This document shows, in pieces, positions 16,585 through 25,353 of a DNA stretch of 64,000 nt (position 1 is its first letter; each line of letters starts with the position of its first letter). Source of the DNA: Dehalococcoidales bacterium (GTDB lineage Bacteria; Chloroflexota; Dehalococcoidia; Dehalococcoidales; RBG-16-60-22). Under the pieces are notes generated by a model that was not told the origin of the DNA, did no database searches, and saw only the letters and a program-made list of their open reading frames with translations. The DNA lies in assembly GCA_002688435.1 (NCBI GenBank), contig NZCW01000030.1, positions 1 to 64,000 on the forward strand. Reading direction: 5' to 3'. Both the position numbers and the translations under genes were made by a program.

Positions 16585-18768
16585 ATGGACATCTTGGTCG
16601 AGCTTAACTCCGCGCAGCGAGAAGCTGTGGAGGCGATTAGTGGGCCAGTGCTGATTCTGGCCGGGCCGGGCAGCGGCAAGACCAGGGTCATTACTTACCG
16701 GGTAGCCTATCTGATTAAGGTCTGCGAGGTCAGTCCCCGTCACATTATGGCGGTTACCTTTACCAATAAGGCCGCCCGAGAGATGGTGGAGCGGTTGCAC
16801 CAGCTGGCCCACGGCGCGATGGGAGAACTGACCATCGGTACCTTTCATGCCATCTGCGCTCGTATCCTACGCCGGGATGGTAAAGCCATTGGCGTCAATT
16901 CTGGATTTGTTATCTACGATAGCGATGACCAGATAAGTCTGATAAAGCGGAGTCTGCAGGCGATCGACCTCGACCATAAGCAGTATGTTCCCCGGGCAAT
17001 ACAGTCGGCCATTACCGCCGCCAAGAGCTGCTTGTGGACCCCGACCGACTATCGTCAGCATACCCGTAGCTATTTCGAGGAAGTGGCCCAGCGCGTCTAC
17101 GAGCGCTATCAGCAGCTCTTAACCGAGAGTAATGCTCTGGACTTTGACGATTTGCTGATGAAGACGGTGCAGTTGTTCCAGCAGAGCCCTGAGGTATTAT
17201 CCCGATACCAGTTGTGCTGCCGGTACCTCCAAGTGGATGAGTTCCAGGACACTAACCTGATGCAGTACGAATTGGTGAAGCTGCTCGCCGGAAAGTACCG
17301 TAATATCTGCGTGGTCGGCGACCCCGACCAGTCGATTTACGCCTGGCGGTTCGCCGACCTGCGTAATATCCTTAACTTTGAGAAAGATTATCCCGAGGCT
17401 AATATAATCCTGTTGGAGCAGAACTACCGCTCGACCGGGATGATTCTGGAGGCGGCCAGCCATATTATTTCCGCCAATCGGCAGCGTAAGCCCAAAGGCC
17501 TGTGGACCGAGAACGAACCAGGGGTACCTGCGACTGTCATTGAGACCTATACCGAGCAAGAGGAAGCCCAGTTCGTGGCGAATGAGGTGGAGCAGCTGGT
17601 GAGTCGGGGAGAGGTCAGGCGGGGCGACTGTGCCATAATGTATCGCACTAATGCGCAGTCGAGAATCATTGAGGAGACCTTTCTCCGTTACGGAGTTCCC
17701 TATAAACTGGTGTCCGGCACCCGCTTCTACGAGCGGCGGGAAGTCAAGGATGTTCTGGGCTACCTGCGTCTCATCCAGAACCCCAGCGACAGTGTTAGCC
17801 TGCGGCGTATCATTAATGTCCCCCCGCGCGGCATTGGGCAGCGGACGTTGGGCGAGCTGGCCCGGTGGGCCAGCTCGCGAGGAGTCCCGGAGTATCAGGC
17901 GCTGTCGGTGCTCGTTGGGCAGGAAAGGGCAGACATTATGCTTCAGTCGCCTTTCCGCTCTCGTATTGCCCAGTCGTTAACCGGTTTTGTGAAAATGATG
18001 GAGGGGTTTTTGGTCCGTAGTCAAGAGCTGGACTTGGTTGATTTGTTCGATCTGGTGGTGAAGAGTTCCGGTTATCGGGAATATATCCTGGGTGAGGTGG
18101 GTGGCGAGGAACGTTGGGAGAATATCTTGGAGTTGCGTACCGTCGTTCGAGAATACCGTGACCTGAGACTGGATGAAGGTCTTACCGCTTTTCTGGAAGA
18201 GGCGGCCCTAGTATCGGATATTGACGGCTATGAGGAAGGTACGGATACGGCGACCCTGATTACCTTGCACCAAGCCAAAGGGCTAGAATTCCCGATAGTG
18301 TTTATCGTCGGTATGGAGGAAGGTGTCCTGCCCCATTTCCGGTCATTCGACGACCCGGACCAGATGGAGGAAGAGCGTCGACTGTGCTACGTTGGGGTGA
18401 CCCGGGCCAAGCAGCGGGTCTATCTGGTGCGGGCTTTTCGCCGCAGCCTGATGGGGAGCAGCCGGATGAACAGCCCGTCACGTTTTCTGCGGGATATACC
18501 GTCGCACTTGGTTACCGGCGGCGATTTATGGTCGGGAGAAGACCGCCAGGTCGCCGACGCGGTATATGCCTGGAACCGACCTCCGACGGAGGCAACGGTG
18601 GTTCCCGAGCTAAAGGCCGGTGACCACGTCTGGCATGCTCAGTTCGGCGATGGCGTGGTGAAGAGCTGCCGGCCGGTAAAAGATGACGCCGAGGCAGTGG
18701 TGGCTTTTGACGGAGCGGGGGAGAAAAGACTGCTGTTGAGTTTCGCTAATCTGGAGAGGGTGGAATAA
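16585..18768 (+). CDS. uvrD: UvrD/PcrA-family DNA helicase
   Basis: Superfamily 1A 3'-5' helicase used in excision repair, mismatch repair and removal of RNA polymerase or recombinase from DNA. 727 residues with all helicase motifs: Walker A AGPGSGKTR (about 28), motif Ia VTFTNKAAREM, motif II VDEFQDT, QSIYAWRFAD, LEQNYRS, and motif VI YVGVTRAKQRVYL. The C-terminal end (LKAGDHVWHAQFGDGVV) is the Tudor-like RNA polymerase-binding domain typical of PcrA. ATG is at the predicted transcription start. mutL lies downstream, which fits a repair role. Confidence 0.96.
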   Translation: MDILVELNSAQREAVEAISGPVLILAGPGSGKTRVITYRVAYLIKVCEVSPRHIMAVTFTNKAAREMVERLHQLAHGAMGELTIGTFHAICARILRRDGKAIGVNSGFVIYDSDDQISLIKRSLQAIDLDHKQYVPRAIQSAITAAKSCLWTPTDYRQHTRSYFEEVAQRVYERYQQLLTESNALDFDDLLMKTVQLFQQSPEVLSRYQLCCRYLQVDEFQDTNLMQYELVKLLAGKYRNICVVGDPDQSIYAWRFADLRNILNFEKDYPEANIILLEQNYRSTGMILEAASHIISANRQRKPKGLWTENEPGVPATVIETYTEQEEAQFVANEVEQLVSRGEVRRGDCAIMYRTNAQSRIIEETFLRYGVPYKLVSGTRFYERREVKDVLGYLRLIQNPSDSVSLRRIINVPPRGIGQRTLGELARWASSRGVPEYQALSVLVGQERADIMLQSPFRSRIAQSLTGFVKMMEGFLVRSQELDLVDLFDLVVKSSGYREYILGEVGGEERWENILELRTVVREYRDLRLDEGLTAFLEEAALVSDIDGYEEGTDTATLITLHQAKGLEFPIVFIVGMEEGVLPHFRSFDDPDQMEEERRLCYVGVTRAKQRVYLVRAFRRSLMGSSRMNSPSRFLRDIPSHLVTGGDLWSGEDRQVADAVYAWNRPPTEATVVPELKAGDHVWHAQFGDGVVKSCRPVKDDAEAVVAFDGAGEKRLLLSFANLERVE

Positions 18769-18877
18769 ATTACATGAGTCGAGGAAGGATTAGAGGAGAA
18801 AGGCCTAAAAATTAGTAGGAAGAAAGTAGTAAAAATCACGGATTAACCCTTGACATTGTAAAATACCGGTTAAGATT

Positions 18878-19831
18878 ATGATGAGTAAGAGTGATGCCAA
18901 GCAGGTAGCAGCGGCCAGGATTTGTCTCAGATGCGGCACGCGTAGTTCGGCTGGAGTCGAGGTTTGCCAACGCTGTGGCGAGAAGTTGAGGGAAGCCAAA
19001 GTAAGCGGTAAAAAGGAGAAAAAAAGCCTGAGGCTCTGTCTCGATGAAGTGGCGAAAGTCCCAGAACCATCAAGTCAGGACGGCGCAGGTTTTGGCATTA
19101 ACCGGATTTACTGCGGCGACTGCCGGGAAATTATGCGGCGGATGCCGGAGGAATCTGTTGACCTTATCGTTACTTCGCCACCCTATAACTTTGGACTGGA
19201 CGAGTATGACCGGCATAGCGATACCCGGAGCTGGCCAGAGTATTTCGCCACTCTGGCCCAAGTATGGCGCCAGTCCTACCGGGTGATGAGGCGGGGTGGG
19301 CGACTCTGTGTGGTGGTCCAGCCGTTGTTTTCCGACTATATGCCGACGCACCATATCATCTCGCAGCAGCTTCGAGAGCTGGGCTTCCTCTTTAAGGCAG
19401 AGATAATGTGGGAAAAGCATAACTACAATTGTAAGTATACTGCTTGGGGCAGCTGGAAAAAGCCGAGCATGCCCTATCTGAAGTACACTTGGGAATTCAT
19501 CGAGGTCTTCTGCAAGGACGATTATAAAAAGGACGGTCGGGCGGCGGACGTAGACATTACCGCGGAAGAGTTCAAGAAATGGGTTTACGGTAAGTGGGAC
19601 ATCGCCCCGGAATCTAAAATGAAGCAGTTCGGGCACCCAGCAATGTTCCCCGAGGAAATTCCCTATCGCCTGATAAAACTGTTCAGCTATGTCGGCGATA
19701 CCGTGTTCGACCCCTTTAATGGTGCGGGTACCACTACCTTGGTCGCCTGGAAGCTGCGCCGGAACTATATCGGGGTTGATATTTCAGGGAAATACTGTCG
19801 GCAAGCTACCGAGAGAATTAGAGACAGTTAG
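18878..19831 (+). CDS. Site-specific DNA methyltransferase with N-terminal zinc ribbon
   Basis: 317 residues. A short zinc ribbon (CLRCGTRSSAGVEVCQRCG, about 16-34) and a basic linker precede an amino-methyltransferase of the N4-cytosine/N6-adenine type. The catalytic motif TSPPYNFG is at about 103-110, before the SAM-binding motif FDPFNGAGTTTLVAWKL near 280, the order of the beta class. No restriction endonuclease gene is adjacent, so it looks like an orphan enzyme. It lies between uvrD (109 bases upstream) and mutL (18 bases downstream), suggesting co-transcription with mutL. A TTGACA box at 18850 is too close to the start codon to serve this ATG. Confidence 0.88.
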   Translation: MMSKSDAKQVAAARICLRCGTRSSAGVEVCQRCGEKLREAKVSGKKEKKSLRLCLDEVAKVPEPSSQDGAGFGINRIYCGDCREIMRRMPEESVDLIVTSPPYNFGLDEYDRHSDTRSWPEYFATLAQVWRQSYRVMRRGGRLCVVVQPLFSDYMPTHHIISQQLRELGFLFKAEIMWEKHNYNCKYTAWGSWKKPSMPYLKYTWEFIEVFCKDDYKKDGRAADVDITAEEFKKWVYGKWDIAPESKMKQFGHPAMFPEEIPYRLIKLFSYVGDTVFDPFNGAGTTTLVAWKLRRNYIGVDISGKYCRQATERIRDS

Positions 19832-19849
19832 TACTAGAGGTTTTTAGCG

Positions 19850-21559
19850 ATGCTGATTAGAGTCTTGGATAAGGAAACAGTCTCCCAGATTGCCGCTGGG
19901 GAGGTGGTGGAGCGACCGGCCTCGGTGGTGAAGGAACTAGTGGAGAACGCGCTGGACGCGGGCTCAAGCCAGATTGGAGTTGAGGTGCGGGGCGGTGGGG
20001 TAAGCCTCATCGGAGTAAGCGATAATGGTAGCGGCATTCCTGCCGAGGAGGTTGAGCTGGCCTTCGAGCGTCATGCCACCAGTAAGATCGGTAGCCCGGG
20101 GGACCTGCCGGTAATCCGCAGCCTTGGTTTTCGCGGTGAGGCATTGCCCAGTATTGCCGCGGTGGCCCAGGTGGAGATAGTGACCTGCCCCGTCGGTGAG
20201 TCGGTAGGCATCTATCTCAGTCTAGAAAGCGGTGTCGTGGTAAACCGGAGAGATCAGGGACGTTCCTCAGGGACGACGGTTACGGTGCGTAACTTGTTCC
20301 GTCGGGTGCCGGCCCGGTTGAAATTTTTGAAAGCCACTACCACGGAAAACGGCCATATCGCTAACGTGGTAAGCCAGTATGCCTTGGCTTTTTCCGAGGT
20401 TGGCTTCAGCCTGCTGGTCGATGGACGGAGGGTATTGAAGACCCCGGGCCGTGGCCGACTGTTGGACAGTATTATTGAGGTGTACGGCATTGAGGTGGCT
20501 CAGCACATGCTGGAGATTAAAGGCAGTGAATGGACTGACGAAGCCACCTCCCTCAAAGTGACCGGACTGGCTGGCTCCCCAGCGGTGAGTCGTGCCAGCC
20601 GCCACGGCCTCAGCTTTTTCATCAACCGCCGCTGGGTGAACAGTCGACTTCTAGCCCGGGCGGTAACGGAGGCTTACCACGGACTTTTAATGGCGAAAAA
20701 ACATCCGATGGCGGTTATCGCTATCTCGCTGCCTCTCGAGGAGGTGGACGTTAATATTCACCCCACCAAGAGCGAGGTGAAATTCCAGAATGAGCGCCGG
20801 GTTTTCGTGGTGGTACAGAAGATAATTCGAGAGACTCTGATGGCCCAGATGCCGGCGCCTAAAATTGAAGAGGCGGTGGCGACTTATCTCTCGCCCGTCG
20901 AGCAGGGACAGCTCTCATGGGTACCGGCCGCGGTCAGGCGCTACCGCGCCGACGCGCTGCCGGAAATACCTGGGGTGCTGACGGCCTCGCTGGCGGTGAT
21001 GCGGGTACTAGGGCAGCTGCTGGGCAGCTATATTGTCGCCGAAGGGCCCGACGGACTTTACCTTATTGACCAGCACGCCGCCCACGAACGGATTGTTTTT
21101 GAGCAGGTAAAACAGCAGCGGGCGCAGCGACAGGTAGAGATCCAGGGTCTACTGGAGCCGGTAACCTTTGAGGTCAGTCCGAAGCAGGAGACGGTTCTGT
21201 CGGCGCACTACAGGGAGCTGACCGAGTTTGGTTTCGCCGTCGAATCTTTTGGCCGCCGGATCTATCTGATTCGGACGGTGCCGCACTTAATCTCTAACGG
21301 GGACTGGCAGGGCGTGCTGCGGGAGTTGCTCGACTCACTGTCCGGGGACGGTGAAGGCGACCGTGAGGAAAAGATAGCTATCGTTATTGCCTGTCATAGC
21401 GGTGCGGTGCGAGCCGGGCAAGTCCTGACCGGCGACGAGATGCGGGAGCTGGTGCGGCAGCTGGAACAGACCTCCAATCCCCACACTTGTCCCCATGGTC
21501 GGCCGACCATGATTCATATCAGTAATCTGCAGCTCAGGCGCGAGTTTGGGCGGAGCTAG
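19850..21559 (+). CDS. mutL: DNA mismatch repair protein MutL, endonuclease type
   Basis: Links MutS mismatch recognition to strand removal. 569 residues. The N-terminal GHKL ATPase has IAAGEVVERPASVVKELVENALDAG, DNGSGI and the HATSKI/GFRGEAL lid. The C-terminal domain carries the metal-binding endonuclease motif DQHAAHERIVFE (about residue 405) and CPHGRPT near the C-terminus, the signature of MutL proteins from species without MutH. It starts at ATG 19850, 18 bases after the methyltransferase gene. Confidence 0.97.
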   Translation: MLIRVLDKETVSQIAAGEVVERPASVVKELVENALDAGSSQIGVEVRGGGVSLIGVSDNGSGIPAEEVELAFERHATSKIGSPGDLPVIRSLGFRGEALPSIAAVAQVEIVTCPVGESVGIYLSLESGVVVNRRDQGRSSGTTVTVRNLFRRVPARLKFLKATTTENGHIANVVSQYALAFSEVGFSLLVDGRRVLKTPGRGRLLDSIIEVYGIEVAQHMLEIKGSEWTDEATSLKVTGLAGSPAVSRASRHGLSFFINRRWVNSRLLARAVTEAYHGLLMAKKHPMAVIAISLPLEEVDVNIHPTKSEVKFQNERRVFVVVQKIIRETLMAQMPAPKIEEAVATYLSPVEQGQLSWVPAAVRRYRADALPEIPGVLTASLAVMRVLGQLLGSYIVAEGPDGLYLIDQHAAHERIVFEQVKQQRAQRQVEIQGLLEPVTFEVSPKQETVLSAHYRELTEFGFAVESFGRRIYLIRTVPHLISNGDWQGVLRELLDSLSGDGEGDREEKIAIVIACHSGAVRAGQVLTGDEMRELVRQLEQTSNPHTCPHGRPTMIHISNLQLRREFGRS

Positions 21560-21570
21560 TTATTCTCAGG

Positions 21571-22032
21571 TCAGTCCGGTGGGGCTTCTACAGAAGGTCT
21601 CTGGAGCAGCTCCCATCGGACCATGCCGTCCTCAATCAGCTGGCGAATTTTTCTTTCCTGAGGGGTAAGCTGGACGGTCTTACCGGATTTTATCTCCATG
21701 ATGACGATTTCTCGAGGGTCGCTCTGGGCCAGGCCGGGGAAAACGATTAGGTCTATAGGACTGCCGATAAACCGGGCTTCGGTGGGGTCGTAGTTAAACT
21801 CGGGGAGGTAGGGGGCCATCTGCTCGGTGAATTTGCCGCCCAGTACGGCGCGGCTCTGGGTAATCGCTTCCTGCCTCTCTTTTCCCTTTTCTTCCGATAA
21901 CCTCTGCCGTTCTGTTTCCTGCCACTGTCGGAACCTTCGCTCGAACTTCAGTCGGGTGGTGTAGTAGGCTAGGAAAATCGCCAGAGCGGCTGCTACCGCG
22001 GTGATGACAATTAAGATGGGGACTTCCATCAT
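21571..22032 (-). CDS. Membrane-anchored Holliday-junction-resolvase-like endonuclease
   Basis: 153 residues: one N-terminal membrane segment (VPILIVITAVAAALAIFLAYYT), a charged coiled linker, then an endonuclease-like fold with QSRAVLGGKFTEQMAPYLPEF, GSPIDLIVFPGL and IVIMEIKSGKTVQLTPQERKIRQLI. This matches the Endonuc_Holl family; the D...ExK (SPIDLIVF, MEIKSGK) would be the catalytic centre. Its cellular role is not established in the family. Convergent with mutL, 12 bases apart. Confidence 0.8.
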   Translation of the reverse strand: MMEVPILIVITAVAAALAIFLAYYTTRLKFERRFRQWQETERQRLSEEKGKERQEAITQSRAVLGGKFTEQMAPYLPEFNYDPTEARFIGSPIDLIVFPGLAQSDPREIVIMEIKSGKTVQLTPQERKIRQLIEDGMVRWELLQRPSVEAPPD

Positions 22033-22111
22033 AGACCTCCAAACCTTTAATTAAGGGTAAACCGGGTGGATATATTGTGAGCGTATCTGGCGTCTGTTCC
22101 ACCAAGTAATA

Positions 22112-22178
22112 TGGTGACCTCATCCCCTGACTCCTTCTCTTTCCTAATGGGGAGAGGGATAAAGAAGGAGGGGATCGC
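22112..22178. repeat. Intergenic palindromic repeat, copy D
   Basis: GGTGACCTCATCCCCTGACTCC followed by a hairpin-forming CTTCTCTTTCCTAATGGGGAGAGGGATAAAGAAG-type sequence. It occupies the gap between the endonuclease gene and pyrE and resembles copies B and F. Confidence 0.6.
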
Positions 22179-22207
22179 CTTATAAATAACTATTAACCCG
22201 GCGGGTG

Positions 22208-22771
22208 CTAACTGCCGCCGGGTTTAACTAGCGGGACATTGGTGGTGCACAGAGGACAGTCCTCCGGTGGGTAGGTTAGTGTCTGGGCACGGTGGCAGCG
22301 GAAAAGAGGTGCGCTAAAGTCGATCACCTGCTCGGAGCGGTCAACCAGCACGCCGATGCCGATGATTTGGCCGCCCAGTCCGTTCACCGCCGCTTGGACC
22401 TCGCGTACGGAACTGCCAGTGGTGAGAATATCGTCAACGATAAGGACTCGCTCCCCAGGGTGGATGTCGAAGCCCCGCCGGAAGGTTCTTTCTTTCCCCT
22501 CTTTTTCGGCGAATATGCCGCGTACTCCCAGTTGCCGGGCGACTTCAAAGGCGAGGATGATGCCGCCAGTGGTCGGCCCGGCGACCACTTGGACGTCCTG
22601 CTTACGGTAGTTATCGGTAATCATTCGGCAGAGCTGTTCTGTATAGTTGGGAAATTGCAGGACCTGGAACTTCTCCCAGTAGACGGGAGAATGTCGCCCG
22701 GAAGCGAGCTGGAAATGCCCTTTGAGCAGAGCCCCTGATTCCTGAAAGATATCCTCGATATTATCGGTCAA
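22208..22771 (-). CDS. pyrE: Orotate phosphoribosyltransferase
   Basis: Forms OMP from orotate and PRPP in pyrimidine synthesis. 187 residues. The PRPP-binding signature VLIVDDILTTGSS is at about 108-120, with GPTTGGIILAFEVARQLG and the flexible loop EKEGKERTFRRGF before it. A C-terminal extension contains CHRAQTLTYPPEDCPLC, whose cysteines and histidine might bind a metal. It lies 32 bases downstream of lepB. Confidence 0.94.
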   Translation of the reverse strand: MTDNIEDIFQESGALLKGHFQLASGRHSPVYWEKFQVLQFPNYTEQLCRMITDNYRKQDVQVVAGPTTGGIILAFEVARQLGVRGIFAEKEGKERTFRRGFDIHPGERVLIVDDILTTGSSVREVQAAVNGLGGQIIGIGVLVDRSEQVIDFSAPLFRCHRAQTLTYPPEDCPLCTTNVPLVKPGGS

Positions 22772-22802
22772 TGCTACCTCCGTAAACTTTATAGCCGGAC
22801 GG

Positions 22803-23348
22803 TTAGTTAATTAGGGCGCTGGCCAGGCTTTCCATTGTCGGGTAGGCGGGAATAAGTCCCCACTTCCCCGGCGGCCAAATGGACAGCCAGGCTTTGCCGA
22901 CGATGTTCTGACGGGGTACGACCCAGCCTTTATGAGAGTCATTGCTGTTGTTCCGGTTATCACCGAGGACGAAGTAGCTGCTCTCCGGGATTTTTTGCTT
23001 CTCCACGGTATAGCGTGGCGGGCTCTTGATGTAGGGTTCCTCCAGCGGGGAGTCGTTAACGTAGACCGTTTCTTTTTTTACCTCTACGGTATCACCGGGC
23101 AAGGCAATGAGGCGCTTGATATAGTCTTTTTGCTCGTTCTGTGGCGGTCTGAAGACAAGCACGTCACCTCTTTCCGGTTCGTGGAGATAGTAAGCTACCT
23201 TGCTGACCAGGAGACGTTGCTCGTCCTGAAAGCTGGGCTCCATGCTGGTACCGTCAATGTAAAAGTTCTGGACGGTGGCCTGCAGCAGGAAGAAAAGGGT
23301 AAGGGCCAGAACGAAGGTCAATGTCAACTCGCGAAGAAAGGATTTCAT
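22803..23348 (-). CDS. lepB: Signal peptidase I
   Basis: Membrane protease that removes signal peptides from secreted proteins. 181 residues with one N-terminal membrane anchor (LTLTFVLALTLFFLLQATV), the catalytic serine in DGTSMEPSF (about 33-41), the catalytic lysine in KRLIALPGDTVEV (about 88-100) and box E FVLGDNRNNSNDSHKGWV. Start ATG 23348 with GGAG upstream and TATAAT near 23377 on the same strand. A neighbouring stretch resembles a degraded membrane-anchored gene. Confidence 0.95.
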   Translation of the reverse strand: MKSFLRELTLTFVLALTLFFLLQATVQNFYIDGTSMEPSFQDEQRLLVSKVAYYLHEPERGDVLVFRPPQNEQKDYIKRLIALPGDTVEVKKETVYVNDSPLEEPYIKSPPRYTVEKQKIPESSYFVLGDNRNNSNDSHKGWVVPRQNIVGKAWLSIWPPGKWGLIPAYPTMESLASALIN

Positions 23349-23393
23349 TAACGACTTACTCCAAGTTTAGTCCCGATTATACCTTATTTACGG

Positions 23394-23588
23394 CTATCGT
23401 TGCCAGTTAGTCTCACTTCTCCACCTTCCCCTACAGCCTCTTCTCATGGTGGTGAACTCTATGTTGCCTTGGCGGTCGGTGCGGTAGATATTGCCCGGGC
23501 GGTATTTTGACCAGATAACTAGGCTGCCCACGGTGATAATTACCGTTAGGAGAATAATAAGCAGCGTCCAGTATTTCTGGTGCTTGGT
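23394..23588 (-). pseudogene. Possible remnant of a membrane-anchored gene (ComEA-like N-terminus)
   Basis: A 65-codon open stretch between trkA and lepB with no ATG, GTG or TTG at its head (in-frame TAA just upstream). Its translation begins TKHQKYWTLLIILLTVIITV, a clear membrane anchor, and continues SLVIWSKYRPGNIYRTD before losing resemblance to a folded domain. The anchor style recalls the N-terminus of ComEA-like DNA-uptake proteins, but nothing of the HhH domain follows. I treat it as a remnant with low confidence. Confidence 0.3.
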
Positions 23589-23625
23589 TACGGAAAAGCT
23601 CCTGCTTCTGGGTTACATCCCCGGT

Positions 23626-24288
23626 TTAAGTGCTGGTCAGAGCGGCGCGTAGTTTCTGTTCTGTTTCAAGGCTGGTAAGCGCTACTATCTGGTCGCCTTC
23701 GCGGAGGACGGTATTGGCGGTAGGGATACGTGGTTTTCGATCTCGGGAAATCACCAGAATTAGTTTGTTGTCCTTCGGTAACGGGAGCTCCCTGACTGAT
23801 TTGTTTACCGTGGTGGCGGCGGGAGGAATTCTTACCTTGACAATCTCCAGATCTTGTTCGCTCAGAGTTAGTAGATGTGTTAGCGGATGCGTCGGCACTT
23901 CTTTCTCTATGTATTCTAGGATGATGTCGGTGGTGCTTACGGTAACATCTATGCCTAGTTTCTTGAAAAGAGCCTCGTTTTGCGGGTTTCTGATGCGAGC
24001 AATGGTACAAGGCACGTTAAATTTGTGCTTGGCTACCTGGCAGGCAACTAAATTATCTTCATCGTCACCGGTTACCGCCACAAACATGTCGGCCCGGCCG
24101 GTGCCAACTTCTTCTAAGGTGGCGGCCTCACAGCCATCACCCTGGAGGCAGATACTGCCCATTTCTTCCTTTATGGTATTGCAGAGGGCGGCGTTTTTTT
24201 CGATGATGAGCACTTCGTGGTTCTCGTCCAGAAGCGCTTTCGTCAGGTAATAGCCAACCCGGCCGCCGCCAATAATTATGATATACAT
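23626..24288 (-). CDS. trkA: TrkA-type potassium uptake regulator (RCK N and C domains)
   Basis: Cytosolic nucleotide-binding regulator of Trk/Ktr potassium channels. 220 residues: an NAD(H)-binding RCK-N domain (MYIIIIGGGRVGYYLTKAL, ending near 130) and an RCK-C/TrkA-C domain (about 140-218, ELPLPKDNKLILVISRDRK). It follows the shorter TrkA-N gene by 8 bases, so the two are co-expressed and could form a heteromeric gating ring. No TrkH or KtrB gene is in the window. Confidence 0.92.
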   Translation of the reverse strand: MYIIIIGGGRVGYYLTKALLDENHEVLIIEKNAALCNTIKEEMGSICLQGDGCEAATLEEVGTGRADMFVAVTGDDEDNLVACQVAKHKFNVPCTIARIRNPQNEALFKKLGIDVTVSTTDIILEYIEKEVPTHPLTHLLTLSEQDLEIVKVRIPPAATTVNKSVRELPLPKDNKLILVISRDRKPRIPTANTVLREGDQIVALTSLETEQKLRAALTST

Positions 24289-24296
24289 CTGGCTCC

Positions 24297-24695
24297 TTAT
24301 CCTTCTATTTTTTCTTGGACTAAATGGGCGAAAATGGTCGTTGGGCTGAAGGCTTCCAGCCCGAGGGTATCATATAGCTCCTGGCGCAGTGGGTCATAAA
24401 TGCGGCATATTACCCTAGGTACATTGAAGATGTGCTTGGCAATCTGGGCGGATATGATATTACGGTTGTCCCCTTGGGTCATGGCCACGAAGACATCAGC
24501 TTCCTCAATGCTGGCCCTTTTCAGCGCTTCGGCATCAATACCGTTGCCGAATAACGCCGTGCCGCCGAAAGTGGGCGCTAATCTTCGGAAACTGTAGGCA
24601 TCGTTGTCCAGAATCGTAATCGTGTGCCCACCGGCATCCAGCAGTACAGCCAGCTGAGCACCGACTCGGCCGCAACCCATAATTACCACTTTCAT
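24297..24695 (-). CDS. TrkA-N (RCK) domain protein, short
   Basis: 132 residues consisting of a single RCK-N Rossmann domain (MKVVIMGCGRVGAQLAVLLDAGG; acidic end of strand 2 at ILDND). It lacks the TrkA-C domain. The sequence GDNRNIISAQIAKHIFNVPRVICRI parallels the adjacent TrkA (DDEDNLVACQVAKHKFNVPCTIARI), so the pair arose by duplication. It sits between the universal stress gene and trkA in one unit. Confidence 0.88.
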   Translation of the reverse strand: MKVVIMGCGRVGAQLAVLLDAGGHTITILDNDAYSFRRLAPTFGGTALFGNGIDAEALKRASIEEADVFVAMTQGDNRNIISAQIAKHIFNVPRVICRIYDPLRQELYDTLGLEAFSPTTIFAHLVQEKIEG

Positions 24696-24716
24696 TAGCT
24701 ACCTCAACAACAATTT

Positions 24717-25133
24717 TTACTGGTGATACAGTATTACCGGGCATAGAGAATTTTGCAGCACGTAAGGCGCCACGCTACCCAAGCTGAACTGGCCAAAGCG
24801 TCTCTTGTACTTGGCGCCCATCAGGATAAGATCAACCTCTCGTTCCACGGCTTCATCGATAATTGCTGGCCCCACCTCGCGGGCCTGAAGTACATCGGTC
24901 TCTATCTCACAGTCCTGTTCTTCGGCTACCATCTCGATGTGGTCCAGTATGGCCTCCGCCGTTTCAATGCCCGATTCTATTTCGGTATCTAGGGGTAGGG
25001 CGCGTTTTATGGTGACGACATAGACTGACCAGATTCTGCCTTTGTCCTTTTTGGCCAATCGGCAGGCCAGTTTCATTGCCTCTTCATCAGCTTCAGTGCC
25101 CGATACTGGCACCAGAATCTTGCGAAACTCCAT
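24717..25133 (-). CDS. Universal stress protein (UspA family)
   Basis: 138 residues with the Usp fold: KILVPVSGTEADEEAMKLACRLAKKD at the N-terminus and a C-terminal GSVAPYVLQNSLCPVILYH after LILMGAKYKRR. The ATP-binding pattern G-2x-G-9x-G(S/T) is only partly kept (MGAKYKRRFGQFSLGSV), so nucleotide binding is possible but not certain. First gene of the usp-trkA-trkA unit, which suggests a role in potassium or osmotic stress. A promoter with TATAAT lies 35 bases upstream. Confidence 0.88.
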   Translation of the reverse strand: MEFRKILVPVSGTEADEEAMKLACRLAKKDKGRIWSVYVVTIKRALPLDTEIESGIETAEAILDHIEMVAEEQDCEIETDVLQAREVGPAIIDEAVEREVDLILMGAKYKRRFGQFSLGSVAPYVLQNSLCPVILYHQ

Positions 25134-25166
25134 TACTTTTGGTGTTTACTGTATATTTTGAGGTTA

Positions 25167-25195
25167 ATTATAATTCTCCCGTGGAAAAACTACAA
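25167..25195 (-). promoter_or_regulatory. Promoter of the usp-trkA unit
   Basis: On the minus strand TTGTAG (25195-25190), 17-base spacer, TATAAT (25172-25167). Confidence 0.6.
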
Positions 25196-25353
25196 TACCT
25201 TTTAGCAATAAGTTGGTATAAATTTTTCCTAATTCTATCAGGTTTCTCCTGATTATGGCGGACCGGTCAGTGACAGGCGCTCTCGGCGCCGATTGAGGTA
25301 ATGGGCAGTCAGGCCGATAACCATCCAGGTGATTCTTACTTATCGCTACCTCT

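Noticed and set aside
18850-18879. TTGACA followed by GATTAT just before the methyltransferase gene
   Set aside because: The -10 box would overlap the start codon and no later in-frame start exists, so it cannot drive this gene.
25201-25353. Possible 22-codon ORF (MVIGLTAHYLNRRRERLSLT...) after the channel gene
   Set aside because: Too short and without a clear ribosome site; the stretch also holds a weak 6-bp hairpin but nothing firm.
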